Assembly (NCBI RefSeq): GCF_001653715.1
Contig: NZ_LWHQ01000013.1
Coordinates: forward strand, 55,548-119,547
Reading direction: 5' to 3'
DNA length: 64,000 nucleotides
DNA from: Methylobacterium platani
GTDB taxonomy: Bacteria; Pseudomonadota; Alphaproteobacteria; Rhizobiales; Beijerinckiaceae
Under the pieces are notes generated by a model. The model was not told where the DNA came from. It made no database searches and worked only from the letters and a program-made list of their open reading frames with translations. Position 1 is the stretch's first letter. Each line of letters opens with the position of its first letter. Both the position numbers and the translations under genes were made by a program. Below are positions 56,488-64,000 of the stretch, piece after piece.

Positions 56488-56542
56488 CGGTCGCGTGACT
56501 CCCCGGATGGCGGCGCATCTATGCCCCGGGACAAGCCCGGCG

Positions 56543-57190
56543 TCACCCCAGCCGCGCGACGAGCGTGCGGGCGAAGGAGTCGATATGGGCGGTCATCGCC
56601 GCCGCGGCCGCCGGCGCGTCGTGCCGGCGCAGGGCGTCGAGGATCGCGGCGTGCTCGTCGGCGACCTCGGCGAGATGGTGGCCGGTGGCGAGCGACAGAG
56701 CCCAGAACCGCACCGAGCGTCCGTGCAGCCCGGCCAGCACCTCGGCGAGCACCCGGTTGCCGGCGGCCTCGGCGATCAGGGCATGGAAGCGCCGGTCCGA
56801 ATCGAGGATCGCGTCGAGGTCGTCGGGCTTGGCGGCCAGCACGGCCTCGATCTCCGCCAGCCCCTCCGGCCCGATCCGCGCGGCGGCCAGCGCCGCGCAG
56901 GGAGGCTCGGTCAGGCGGCGCACCTCGATCAGGTGGGCGAACTCGTCCATCGAGAGCGGCTGCACCAGCACGCCCTTGCGGGGCAGGATCCGCACCAATC
57001 CCTCGTGCATCAGCCGGTGCAGGGCCTGGTTCACCGGCGTGCGGCCCAGTCCCAGCTCGGCGCACAGGCCCGCCTCGTTCAGCGCGTCGCCGGGCTTCAG
57101 CCGCAGGGCGACGATGTCGCCCTTGAGGCGCCGGTAGGCGCGCTCGTTCTGCGACACTGTTGGGCACGAACCTGCACGCGCTTTGGCCAC
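56543..57190 (-). CDS. GntR/FCD-family transcription regulator
   Basis: Repressor with an N-terminal winged helix (AYRRLKGDIVALRLKPGDAL, then ELGLGRTPVNQALHRLMHEG) and a C-terminal FCD ligand domain, in which SDRRFHALIAEAAGNRVLAE supplies the metal/ligand histidine. The GTG at 57190 has GGAG eight bases upstream; another GTG at 57196 is equally placed. 215 residues. It is divergent from an MFS importer gene with a palindrome between them and is probably the regulator of that cluster. Ligand unknown, likely a carboxylate. Confidence 0.87.
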   Translation of the reverse strand: MAKARAGSCPTVSQNERAYRRLKGDIVALRLKPGDALNEAGLCAELGLGRTPVNQALHRLMHEGLVRILPRKGVLVQPLSMDEFAHLIEVRRLTEPPCAALAAARIGPEGLAEIEAVLAAKPDDLDAILDSDRRFHALIAEAAGNRVLAEVLAGLHGRSVRFWALSLATGHHLAEVADEHAAILDALRRHDAPAAAAAMTAHIDSFARTLVARLG

Positions 57191-57251
57191 CGACACCGCT
57201 CCGCTCCACTGCGGCCCCCTTACCACGGGGCACGCTCCGCTTGGAACGGCT

Positions 57252-57265
57252 TGTGAAATATCACA
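57252..57265. promoter_or_regulatory. palindrome TGTGA-AATA-TCACA between gntR and the MFS gene
   Basis: TGTGA and TCACA form a perfect inverted repeat around AATA in the intergenic region between divergent gntR and the MFS gene. It fits an operator of the GntR/FCD protein. The half sites also match the CRP/FNR style, but the spacing is four instead of six, so the GntR explanation is preferred. Confidence 0.6.
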
Positions 57266-57326
57266 GGCATGGTACTTGCAGAACCACACGCCGGGCGGCC
57301 GGTTCGCGGACCGCAGGAGAAGAGCG

Positions 57327-58661
57327 ATGACGAGGGTGGACGAGTTGAGCGCGCACGCATTGGGCCAGGGCGAACTGGACGAGGGCTACCGCCGGGCGAC
57401 GCTCCGGCTGATCCCGTTCCTGGTCTTCCTGTTCATCCTGGCGTGGATCGACCGGGTGAACGTCGGGTTCGCCAAGCTGCAGATGCTGTCGGACCTGAAA
57501 TTCAGCGAGGCGGTCTACGGCTTCGGCGCCGGCATCTTCTTCATCGGCTACTTCCTGTTCGAGGTGCCGAGCAACCTGCTGCTCGAGCGCATCGGCGCCC
57601 GCAAGACCCTGGCGCGGATCACCATCCTGTGGGGCCTCGCCTCGATGAGCCTCGCCTTCGTACAGTCGGAATGGGCGTTCTACGCCATCCGCTTCCTGCT
57701 CGGGGTGTTCGAGGCCGGGTTCTTCCCGGGCGTCGTGCTGTACCTCACCTACTGGTTCCCGAGCGCGAAGCGCTCGCGCATCAACGGGCTGTTCATGACC
57801 TCGTTCGCGATCGCGGGCGTGGTCGGCGGGCCGCTCGCCGGGCTGATCATGGGCACGATGGGCGGCGTCTCGGGGCTGGCCAACTGGCAGTGGCTGTTCA
57901 TCCTCGAGGGCATCCCGTCGCTGGTCGCGGGCGCCGCGGTCCTGGCCTTCCTGCCCGACCGGCCGAAGGACGCAGGCTGGCTCTCGCCGAAGGTCGCCGC
58001 CGCGATGAGCGCGATCGTCGAGGCCGAGGGCCGGGCGGCGGGCAAGGAGGCGAGCTTCAAGGCGGCGCTCCGCGACGGCCGGGTCTGGCTCTGCGCGCTG
58101 ATCTACTTCTGCATCGTCAGCGGCAACGCCACGATCGCGTTCTGGACGCCCTCGATCATCAAGGAGATCGGCGTGCAGGGGGCGATCGCCATCGGCTTCC
58201 TCGCCGCGGTGCCGTTCATCGCCGGCACGATCGCGATGGTGTGGACCGGCGCGCATTCCGACCGCACCGGCGAGCGCCGGCTGCATTGCGCGGTCGCCAG
58301 CCTGATCGCGGCGGCGGGTCTCGCCGCTACCGGCGCACTCATCGGCCACGCGGTGCTCGCCTTCCTGGCGCTCACGGTCGCGGCGGTCGGCATCCTGGCG
58401 GCGTTCCCGGTCTTCTGGTCGCTGCCGCAGACCTTCCTCGCCGGCACCGCGGCGGCCGGCGCCATCGCGGCGATCAACTCGATCGGCAACCTCGCGGGCT
58501 TCGTCGCGCCCTACGTGGTCGGGCTGTCGAACACGCTCACCGGCACGTCGAGCAACGGGCTCTACGTCGTCGCCGGGTTCGAGCTGCTGGCGGGTCTGCT
58601 GGTGCTGGGCTTCGCCCGCTGGCGCGAGGGGACCTCGGCCGATCTGGCGCCGGCGGAGTGA
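57327..58661 (+). CDS. MFS transporter, anion:cation symporter type
   Basis: Twelve-helix major facilitator protein that should import an organic anion. ATG at 57327 has AGGAGA upstream; 444 residues. Family features of the ACS (tartrate/phthalate/hexuronate) group: FLFILAWIDRVNVGFAKLQM in helix 1, YFLFEVPSNLLLERIGARKT around helix 2-3, and GVFEAGFFPGVVLYLTYWFP in helix 4. It is the first gene of a plus-strand run with the DUF2848 protein, membrane protein and amidase, and divergent from gntR. Confidence 0.88.
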   Translation: MTRVDELSAHALGQGELDEGYRRATLRLIPFLVFLFILAWIDRVNVGFAKLQMLSDLKFSEAVYGFGAGIFFIGYFLFEVPSNLLLERIGARKTLARITILWGLASMSLAFVQSEWAFYAIRFLLGVFEAGFFPGVVLYLTYWFPSAKRSRINGLFMTSFAIAGVVGGPLAGLIMGTMGGVSGLANWQWLFILEGIPSLVAGAAVLAFLPDRPKDAGWLSPKVAAAMSAIVEAEGRAAGKEASFKAALRDGRVWLCALIYFCIVSGNATIAFWTPSIIKEIGVQGAIAIGFLAAVPFIAGTIAMVWTGAHSDRTGERRLHCAVASLIAAAGLAATGALIGHAVLAFLALTVAAVGILAAFPVFWSLPQTFLAGTAAAGAIAAINSIGNLAGFVAPYVVGLSNTLTGTSSNGLYVVAGFELLAGLLVLGFARWREGTSADLAPAE

Positions 58662-58704
58662 CGTGGTTTCGGCTCGATCTGGTCGAAGGAAAGTAAAGCG
58701 CTTC

Positions 58705-58744
58705 TCCCCTCTCCCGTGTGGGAGAGGGGCCGGGGGTGAGGGTG
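58705..58744 (+). repeat. palindromic repeat, copy 1
   Basis: TCCCCTCTCCCGTGTGGGAGAGGGG followed by a GC-rich tail ending GGGTGAGGGTG. The first 25 bases fold as a hairpin with 10-bp arms. It is repeated in inverted orientation at 58816-58854 and may be a member of a genome-wide dispersed family. It lies between the MFS and DUF2848 genes. Confidence 0.85.
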
Positions 58745-58815
58745 CTACGGTTCCGAAGAAGACACGGGCCGTCCCGCTGCCAGCACGACGCTTCGAGCTT
58801 GACGCAGAAGCGTGC

Positions 58816-58854
58816 CACCCTCACCCCTACCCCTCTCCCACACGGGAGAGGGGA
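58816..58854 (-). repeat. palindromic repeat, copy 2 (inverted)
   Basis: The reverse complement of copy 1 with two small differences in the tail (39 against 40 bases). The two copies enclose about 70 bp. Together they can form one large cruciform or two small hairpins, and may end or stabilise transcripts between the genes. Confidence 0.85.
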
Positions 58855-58915
58855 TCCCGCGCTCTACTGATTTCGGAACAGATAAAACACAAAGATTACA
58901 TAATAGGATTTCACC

Positions 58916-59596
58916 ATGCTGACCTTCCATCGCGAGGCCGCCGGCCGCCGGGACGTGATCGCGCTCACCCCCGAATCCTTGGTCATCGCCGGCTGGGCCG
59001 GGCGGGACGAGGCGGCGATCCGTCACCACATCGACGAACTGGCGGCGATCGGCGTGCCGCCGCCCTCCTCGGTCCCGGTCTATTACCGCGCCGCCGCCGC
59101 CACGCTGACGCAAGCGCCCCGCCTCGAGGTGCTCGGGCCGGATTCCTCGGGCGAGGCCGAGCCGGTGATCGTGTCGCTCGCCGACGGGCTGTGGCTCGGG
59201 CTCGGCTCCGACCATACCGACCGCAAGGCCGAGACGGTCGGCATCGCGCTCTCCAAGCAGCTCTGCGGCAAGCCGGTCGGCACCGGCCTGTGGCGCCTCG
59301 ACGAGGTCGCGCCGCACTGGGACGACCTGGTGCTGCGGGCCTACGCCACCATCGCGGGCGAGCGGGTCCTGTACCAGGAGGGGCGCTTGACGGCGCTCCG
59401 TACCCCGGGCGATCTCATGGCGCGCCGTCCCGGCGGGCCGGACCTTCCCCCCGGCACGGTGATGTTCGGCGGGACCCTCGGGGCGATCGGCGGCATCCGC
59501 CCGGCCGAGCGGTTCGAGATGGAGCTGGAGGACCCGGTGCTGAAGCGCACCCTCACCCACGCCTACGACATCGCCGTGCTGCCCGTGGTCGCCTGA
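58916..59596 (+). CDS. DUF2848-family protein
   Basis: A 226-residue cytoplasmic protein of the uncharacterised DUF2848 family. Recognisable blocks are LGLGSDHTDRKAETVGIALS, KQLCGKPVGTGLWRLDEVAP and HWDDLVLRAY. The C-terminal part LPPGTVMFGGTLGAIGGIRP followed by FEMELEDPV resembles the metal-proximal end of fumarylacetoacetate-hydrolase-fold proteins (PGDVIxTGTPxGVG). That is a by-eye similarity and not proven. It stands between an anion importer and an amidase, which suggests a catabolic role. A weak ribosome site, AATAGGA, precedes the ATG. Confidence 0.8.
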   Translation: MLTFHREAAGRRDVIALTPESLVIAGWAGRDEAAIRHHIDELAAIGVPPPSSVPVYYRAAAATLTQAPRLEVLGPDSSGEAEPVIVSLADGLWLGLGSDHTDRKAETVGIALSKQLCGKPVGTGLWRLDEVAPHWDDLVLRAYATIAGERVLYQEGRLTALRTPGDLMARRPGGPDLPPGTVMFGGTLGAIGGIRPAERFEMELEDPVLKRTLTHAYDIAVLPVVA

Positions 59597-59603
59597 GCCC
59601 GCG

Positions 59604-60443
59604 ATGGCAGCCGTGACCGCGCTCGCGGGGATCGGGGACGCCGCCTTCTGGGCGGCGCTCCTCGCCAAGATGCTGGCGAGCGCCGGGATCGTCGTCCTCG
59701 CCTCGCTCGCGGTCGAGCGGGTCGGCCCCCTCGTCGGCGCGATGATCGCGACCCTGCCGATCTCGGCGGGGCCGGCCTACACCTTCCTCGCCCTCGACCA
59801 CGAGGCGGATTTCCTGCGCGAGAGCGCGGTGGCGAGCCTGCCGGCCGTCGCCGCCACCGCCCTGTTCATCGCGGCCTACGCCGCCCTCGCCCGCCGCCGC
59901 GGCGTCGCGCTCTCGCTCGGGGGCGCCCTCGGCGTCTGGATCGCCGCGGTCCTCGGCCTGGCCCGGATCGGCGGCGGCCTCGTCGGCGCCGGCCTCCTGG
60001 CGGTCGGGGTGATCGTCGGCTGCATCATGGCCTGCCGCCGCTGGCGCACGGGAGGCCACGTGCCCGCACGGCGCAAGCGCGCGAGCGACATCCTGGTCCG
60101 GGCCGGCATCGTCATGGCCCTCGTCGTCGCGGTGGTGCTGGCCGGGCGGCTCGCCGGTCCGGGCGCGACCGGGATCCTGGCCCTGGCGCCCGTCGTGATG
60201 GTGAGCCTGGCGGTGATCCTGCATCCGCGCATCGGCGGGGCGGCGACCGCCACGGTGCTGACCTTGAGCCTGCCGGGGCTCCTCGGCTTCGTGGCGGCCC
60301 TGTCCGCCCTCGCCCTCACGGTCGAACGGTTCGGGCCCGCCCTCGCCCTGCCGCTCGCCCTCCTGATCACCCTCGCGTGGAATGGCGGGATCCTGCTGGC
60401 GAACCGCCTCCGTCCCGCACCCATTCCGGAGACCGCCCGATGA
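59604..60443 (+). CDS. polytopic membrane protein of unknown function
   Basis: A 279-residue, mostly hydrophobic protein with about eight to nine membrane helices, such as MLASAGIVVLASLAVERVGP and LVRAGIVMALVVAVVLAGRL. A short charged loop, CRRWRTGGHVPARRKRASD, separates two halves that may be a repeat. I do not recognise a family. It starts seven bases after the DUF2848 stop and its TGA overlaps the amidase start by four bases (ATGA), so it belongs to the operon. It could be a second transporter or a scaffold. Confidence 0.7.
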   Translation: MAAVTALAGIGDAAFWAALLAKMLASAGIVVLASLAVERVGPLVGAMIATLPISAGPAYTFLALDHEADFLRESAVASLPAVAATALFIAAYAALARRRGVALSLGGALGVWIAAVLGLARIGGGLVGAGLLAVGVIVGCIMACRRWRTGGHVPARRKRASDILVRAGIVMALVVAVVLAGRLAGPGATGILALAPVVMVSLAVILHPRIGGAATATVLTLSLPGLLGFVAALSALALTVERFGPALALPLALLITLAWNGGILLANRLRPAPIPETAR

Positions 60444-61729
60444 GCACCGTCCGCGACGACCTGGAACGCCGCCTCGCCCTGATCGAGGAGCCGGCGAGCC
60501 GCCACGTCTTCACCAAGCTCTACCCCGACGCCGCCCGCGCCGCCGCCGACGCGGCCGACGCGCGGCGCAAGGCCGGCCTGTCGCTCGGGGCCCTCGACGG
60601 CACCATCGTGTCGATCAAGGACCTGTTCGACGTCCAGGGCGAGGCGACCACCGCCGGCTCGTCGATCCGGCGCCGGGCCGAGGCGGCGCTTCAGGACGCG
60701 CCGGTCGTCGCCCGCCTGCGCCGGGCCGGCGCGGTGATCGTGGGCAAGACCAACATGTCCGAGTTCGCCTTCTCGGGCCTCGGCCTCAACCCGCATTGGG
60801 GCACGCCCGGCAACGCCGCCGATCCGAGCCGGGTGCCGGGCGGCTCCTCCTCGGGGGCCGGCGTCTCGGCGGCGCTCGGGACCTCCGACATCGCCATCGG
60901 CACCGATACCGGCGGCTCGGTCCGCATCCCGGCGGCGCTCAACGGCATCGTCGGCTTCAAGCCGACGGCCCGCCGGGTGCCGCTTGCCGGCGCCTTCCCG
61001 CTCTCGCCCTCGCTCGATTCGATCGGCCCGCTCGCCCGCTCGGTCGAGGCCTGCGCGGCCGCCGACGCCGTGATGGCCGGCGAGGAATACCGCCCGCTCG
61101 CCGCCGCCCCCTTGCGCGACCTGCGGATCGGCGTGCCCCGCGGCCTGCTGTTCACCGAAACCGATCCGCTGGTGGCCCAGGCCTTCGAGGCCGCGCTCTC
61201 GACCCTGAGCGGCGCCGGCGCCCGGATCCACGATGCGTCCTTCGACGACCTCCTCGCCCGCATGGCCGAGGCGACGGCGGCCGGCCCGATCGCCGCGGTC
61301 GAGGCCTCGGAGATCCACGCCGACTGGCTCGATGCCGAGGCCGCCGCCTTCGATCCCCGGGTCCATGCCCGGATCACCCGCGGCCGCACCGTGACCGCCG
61401 CCGCCTACATCCGGATGATGCGCGAGCGCGCCGTGCTGATCGAGGCGGGCGACGCCCGCCTCACGCCCCTCGACGTGCTGGCGCTCCCGGCGACCGCGGT
61501 CCCGGCCCCGAGCATCGCCGCGGTGGCCGAGGACGACGCGGCGTTCGGCCGGCTGAACCTCCTGATGTTGCGCAACACGATGGTGGGGAACCTGTTCGAC
61601 CTCACCGGCATCTCGCTGCCGATCCCCGGCCAGCCGCAGCCCGTCGGCCTGATGCTGCTCGCCCGCCACGGCCAGGACCGCCGGCTCCTGGAGATCGCCG
61701 CGGGGGTCGAGGCGGCGTTGCGGGCGTGA
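60440..61729 (+). CDS. amidase-signature hydrolase
   Basis: Hydrolyses a carbon-nitrogen bond in an amide. The 429 residues have the Ser-cisSer-Lys triad: Lys in VSIKDLFDVQG (near residue 57), cis-Ser in VPGGSSSGAGVSAAL and nucleophile Ser in GTDTGGSVRIPAALN. It is not a GatA, as no gatB/C genes are near, and it is shorter. It starts within the stop of the membrane-protein gene. Substrate unknown; the cluster suggests an imported amide or a cleaved ring intermediate. Confidence 0.9.
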   Translation: MSTVRDDLERRLALIEEPASRHVFTKLYPDAARAAADAADARRKAGLSLGALDGTIVSIKDLFDVQGEATTAGSSIRRRAEAALQDAPVVARLRRAGAVIVGKTNMSEFAFSGLGLNPHWGTPGNAADPSRVPGGSSSGAGVSAALGTSDIAIGTDTGGSVRIPAALNGIVGFKPTARRVPLAGAFPLSPSLDSIGPLARSVEACAAADAVMAGEEYRPLAAAPLRDLRIGVPRGLLFTETDPLVAQAFEAALSTLSGAGARIHDASFDDLLARMAEATAAGPIAAVEASEIHADWLDAEAAAFDPRVHARITRGRTVTAAAYIRMMRERAVLIEAGDARLTPLDVLALPATAVPAPSIAAVAEDDAAFGRLNLLMLRNTMVGNLFDLTGISLPIPGQPQPVGLMLLARHGQDRRLLEIAAGVEAALRA

Positions 61730-61732
61730 CGG

Positions 61733-61761
61733 TCGATCGGGTCGCCTGCCGGCCCGATCGA
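61733..61761. terminator. hairpin after the amidase gene
   Basis: TCGATCGGG pairs with CCCGATCGA across 11 bases, four bases after the amidase stop. A second perfect hairpin CGCCGCGG/CCGCGGCG follows at 61783-61810. Together they separate the convergent amidase and DUF3606 genes. Confidence 0.65.
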
Positions 61762-61782
61762 TCCCGTCTCGACAACGAGAAG

Positions 61783-61810
61783 CGCCGCGGACCGTTTCCG
61801 GCCCGCGGCG
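61783..61810. terminator. second hairpin, before the DUF3606 gene end
   Basis: CGCCGCGG pairs perfectly with CCGCGGCG across a 12-nt loop containing TTT. On the minus strand CTTCTCGTT follows, so it may end the DUF3606 transcript. Confidence 0.5.
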
Positions 61811-61832
61811 TTCGTCACTCACGGTGTGCGTG

Positions 61833-62018
61833 TCACGCTGCCTGGCGGCCGAGATGCGCCGCCACCGTCGTGACGCGCGAGCCGACCATCTTCACGGCAT
61901 CCTTCAGCTCGTCGCCGCTGACGCCGAACTGCCCGGCCCAGTAGGCGCGGTCGTCGGGACAATGGATATCGATGTGCTGCGCGAAGCGCGGCTTGAGAAT
62001 GTCCTGAGGCTCGGACAT
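61833..62018 (-). CDS. DUF3606-family small protein
   Basis: A 61-residue cytoplasmic protein: DIHCPDDRAYWAGQFGVSGD, then ELKDAVKMVGSRVTTVAAHL. This matches the DUF3606 pattern (a YW..x.hGVS..eL..Av..VG....V...L block) common in alpha- and betaproteobacteria. No enzyme motif, no signal. Function unknown, though members often look like stress-related DNA- or RNA-associated proteins; that is not shown here. Convergent with the amidase gene. Confidence 0.75.
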   Translation of the reverse strand: MSEPQDILKPRFAQHIDIHCPDDRAYWAGQFGVSGDELKDAVKMVGSRVTTVAAHLGRQAA

Positions 62019-62023
62019 GATGA

Positions 62024-63322
<1,299 letters not shown>

Positions 63323-63330
63323 GACGGCCG

Positions 63331-63350
63331 GCCCCGCCCGCGGGCGGGGC
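63331..63350. terminator. 20-bp palindrome after the asparaginase gene
   Basis: GCCCCGCCCG is followed directly by CGGGCGGGGC, a perfect palindrome nine bases after the ansB stop, followed by TCCGCC. Very stable but without a T-run. Confidence 0.6.
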
Positions 63351-63494
63351 TCCGCCGGACCGGCGATCATCGCATGCCGGGCAGCATCGTCGAGACGCAC
63401 GGCCGCGCCCCACCGATGCGCACGCCAAGCTGGACAAGCCGGTTCGACCCCGCCACTCTCCCGCGAAACAACATTTCGCAGGGTGGAAACGTCG

Positions 63495-64000
63495 ATGATC
63501 AAAGCGGATCTGCATGGGCGCCGGGTGCTCGTCACCGGCGGCGCCTCGGGAATCGGGCTCGCTGCCGTCACGCTGTTCGCCCGGTGCGGCGCCGAGGTGA
63601 TGCTCAACCACCTCGCCGAGGATGCCCGCGGGCCCGAGGCCGTCGCGCGGCTCGAATCCGAGGGGCTGAAGGTCCGGGCGCTCGCCGGCACGGTCTCGGT
63701 GCCCGGCGAGGCGGAGGCCATGGTGGCGCGCGGGATCGACGCGCTCGGCGGCCTCGACATCCTCATCAACAACGCCGGTACCCCGGCCTCGACGGTGCCG
63801 ATCGCGTTCACCGACCTCGACGCGATGACCGAGGAGTTCTGGCAGACGATCCTGGCGACGAACCTGATCGGCCCCTATCGCTGCGCGCATGCGGCGGCCC
63901 CCGCCCTGCGCCATGCGCGGGGCGCCATCGTCAACACCGCCTCGGTCGCCGGGCTCGGGCGGCGCGGCTCCAGCATCGCCTATTCGGCGAGCAAGGCCGG
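63495..64000 (+). CDS. short-chain dehydrogenase/reductase (cut by window end)
   Basis: N-terminal 168 residues of an SDR-family oxidoreductase; the rest lies beyond the window. The NAD(P) loop is VLVTGGASGIGLAAVTLF (residues about 11-28), with LINNAG near residue 95 and the catalytic block NTASVAGLGRRGSSIAYSAS followed by Lys (Tyr-x3-Lys). ATG at 63495 is preceded by GGGTGGAAACGTCG. Substrate cannot be told. Confidence 0.88.
   Translation, partial: MIKADLHGRRVLVTGGASGIGLAAVTLFARCGAEVMLNHLAEDARGPEAVARLESEGLKVRALAGTVSVPGEAEAMVARGIDALGGLDILINNAGTPASTVPIAFTDLDAMTEEFWQTILATNLIGPYRCAHAAAPALRHARGAIVNTASVAGLGRRGSSIAYSASKA

Noticed and set aside
57252..57265. CRP/FNR site in front of the MFS gene
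   Set aside because: The half sites match, but the spacer is four bases instead of six; a GntR operator is more likely.
58705..58854. CRISPR-like repeats
   Set aside because: Only two units in inverted orientation without regular spacers, so not a CRISPR array. No cas genes are in the window.

Overview
The window looks like chromosomal DNA of a very GC-rich alphaproteobacterium of the order Hyphomicrobiales, most like Methylobacterium or a close relative. The grounds are the roughly 70% GC coding style, a 14-gene nuo operon with separate nuoC and nuoD followed by birA and RNase J, an Irr-type Fur regulator next to fabA-fabB-fabI, and an EfeUOB iron system. The genus is an inference; no 16S gene is present.

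Region by region. (1) 63-18303, all on the minus strand: the complete proton-pumping NADH dehydrogenase operon nuoA to nuoN, running into birA and the ribonuclease J gene. NuoL carries a long His/Asp-rich insert and NuoE a long low-complexity tail. (2) 18630-20118: a CAP-domain lipoprotein, three tandem tRNA-Asp genes and one tRNA-Val. (3) 20119-22211: an accessory patch beside tRNA-Val, with an AT-rich family-61-like glycosyltransferase, a frameshifted IS66-type transposase remnant and a perfect 40-bp palindrome. (4) 22293-27033: tpiA, then divergently ppiD and trpE joined by a one-base overlap, and a small exported protein. (5) 27643-32724: a TetR-controlled RND efflux operon with a perfect palindromic operator. 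(6) 32829-36402: a 59-residue protein gene, then efeB, efeO and efeU transcribed as efeUOB.

(7) 36767-43689: a capsule-export ATPase with a KpsE-like chain-length protein but no permease, an MFS exporter, an orphan TAXI-type binding protein with its own C-terminal membrane anchor, recX, an OsmC peroxidase and a D-2-hydroxyacid dehydrogenase. (8) 43999-48350: an SH3 protein, then irr divergent from fabA-fabB-fabI (unsaturated fatty acid synthesis and enoyl reduction). (9) 48432-54297: a Tat-exported metallo-beta-lactamase-fold hydrolase, a HlyD-like protein plus cellulose-synthase-like glycosyltransferase with a PilZ-like tail, and an HD-GYP protein with a degenerate receiver domain; this looks like a c-di-GMP-linked polysaccharide locus. 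(10) 54576-61729: gntR-citE-like-dut-rrf2 on the minus strand, divergent from an MFS importer, a DUF2848 protein, an uncharacterised membrane protein and an amidase. This is the best candidate in the window for an undescribed catabolic system. (11) 61833-64000: a DUF3606 protein, a secreted L-asparaginase and the start of a short-chain dehydrogenase cut by the window edge.

Most of the window is ordinary core genome. All family names come from reading motifs by eye; no database search was run. Start codons are called from visible ribosome binding sites and overlaps and are flagged where ambiguous.
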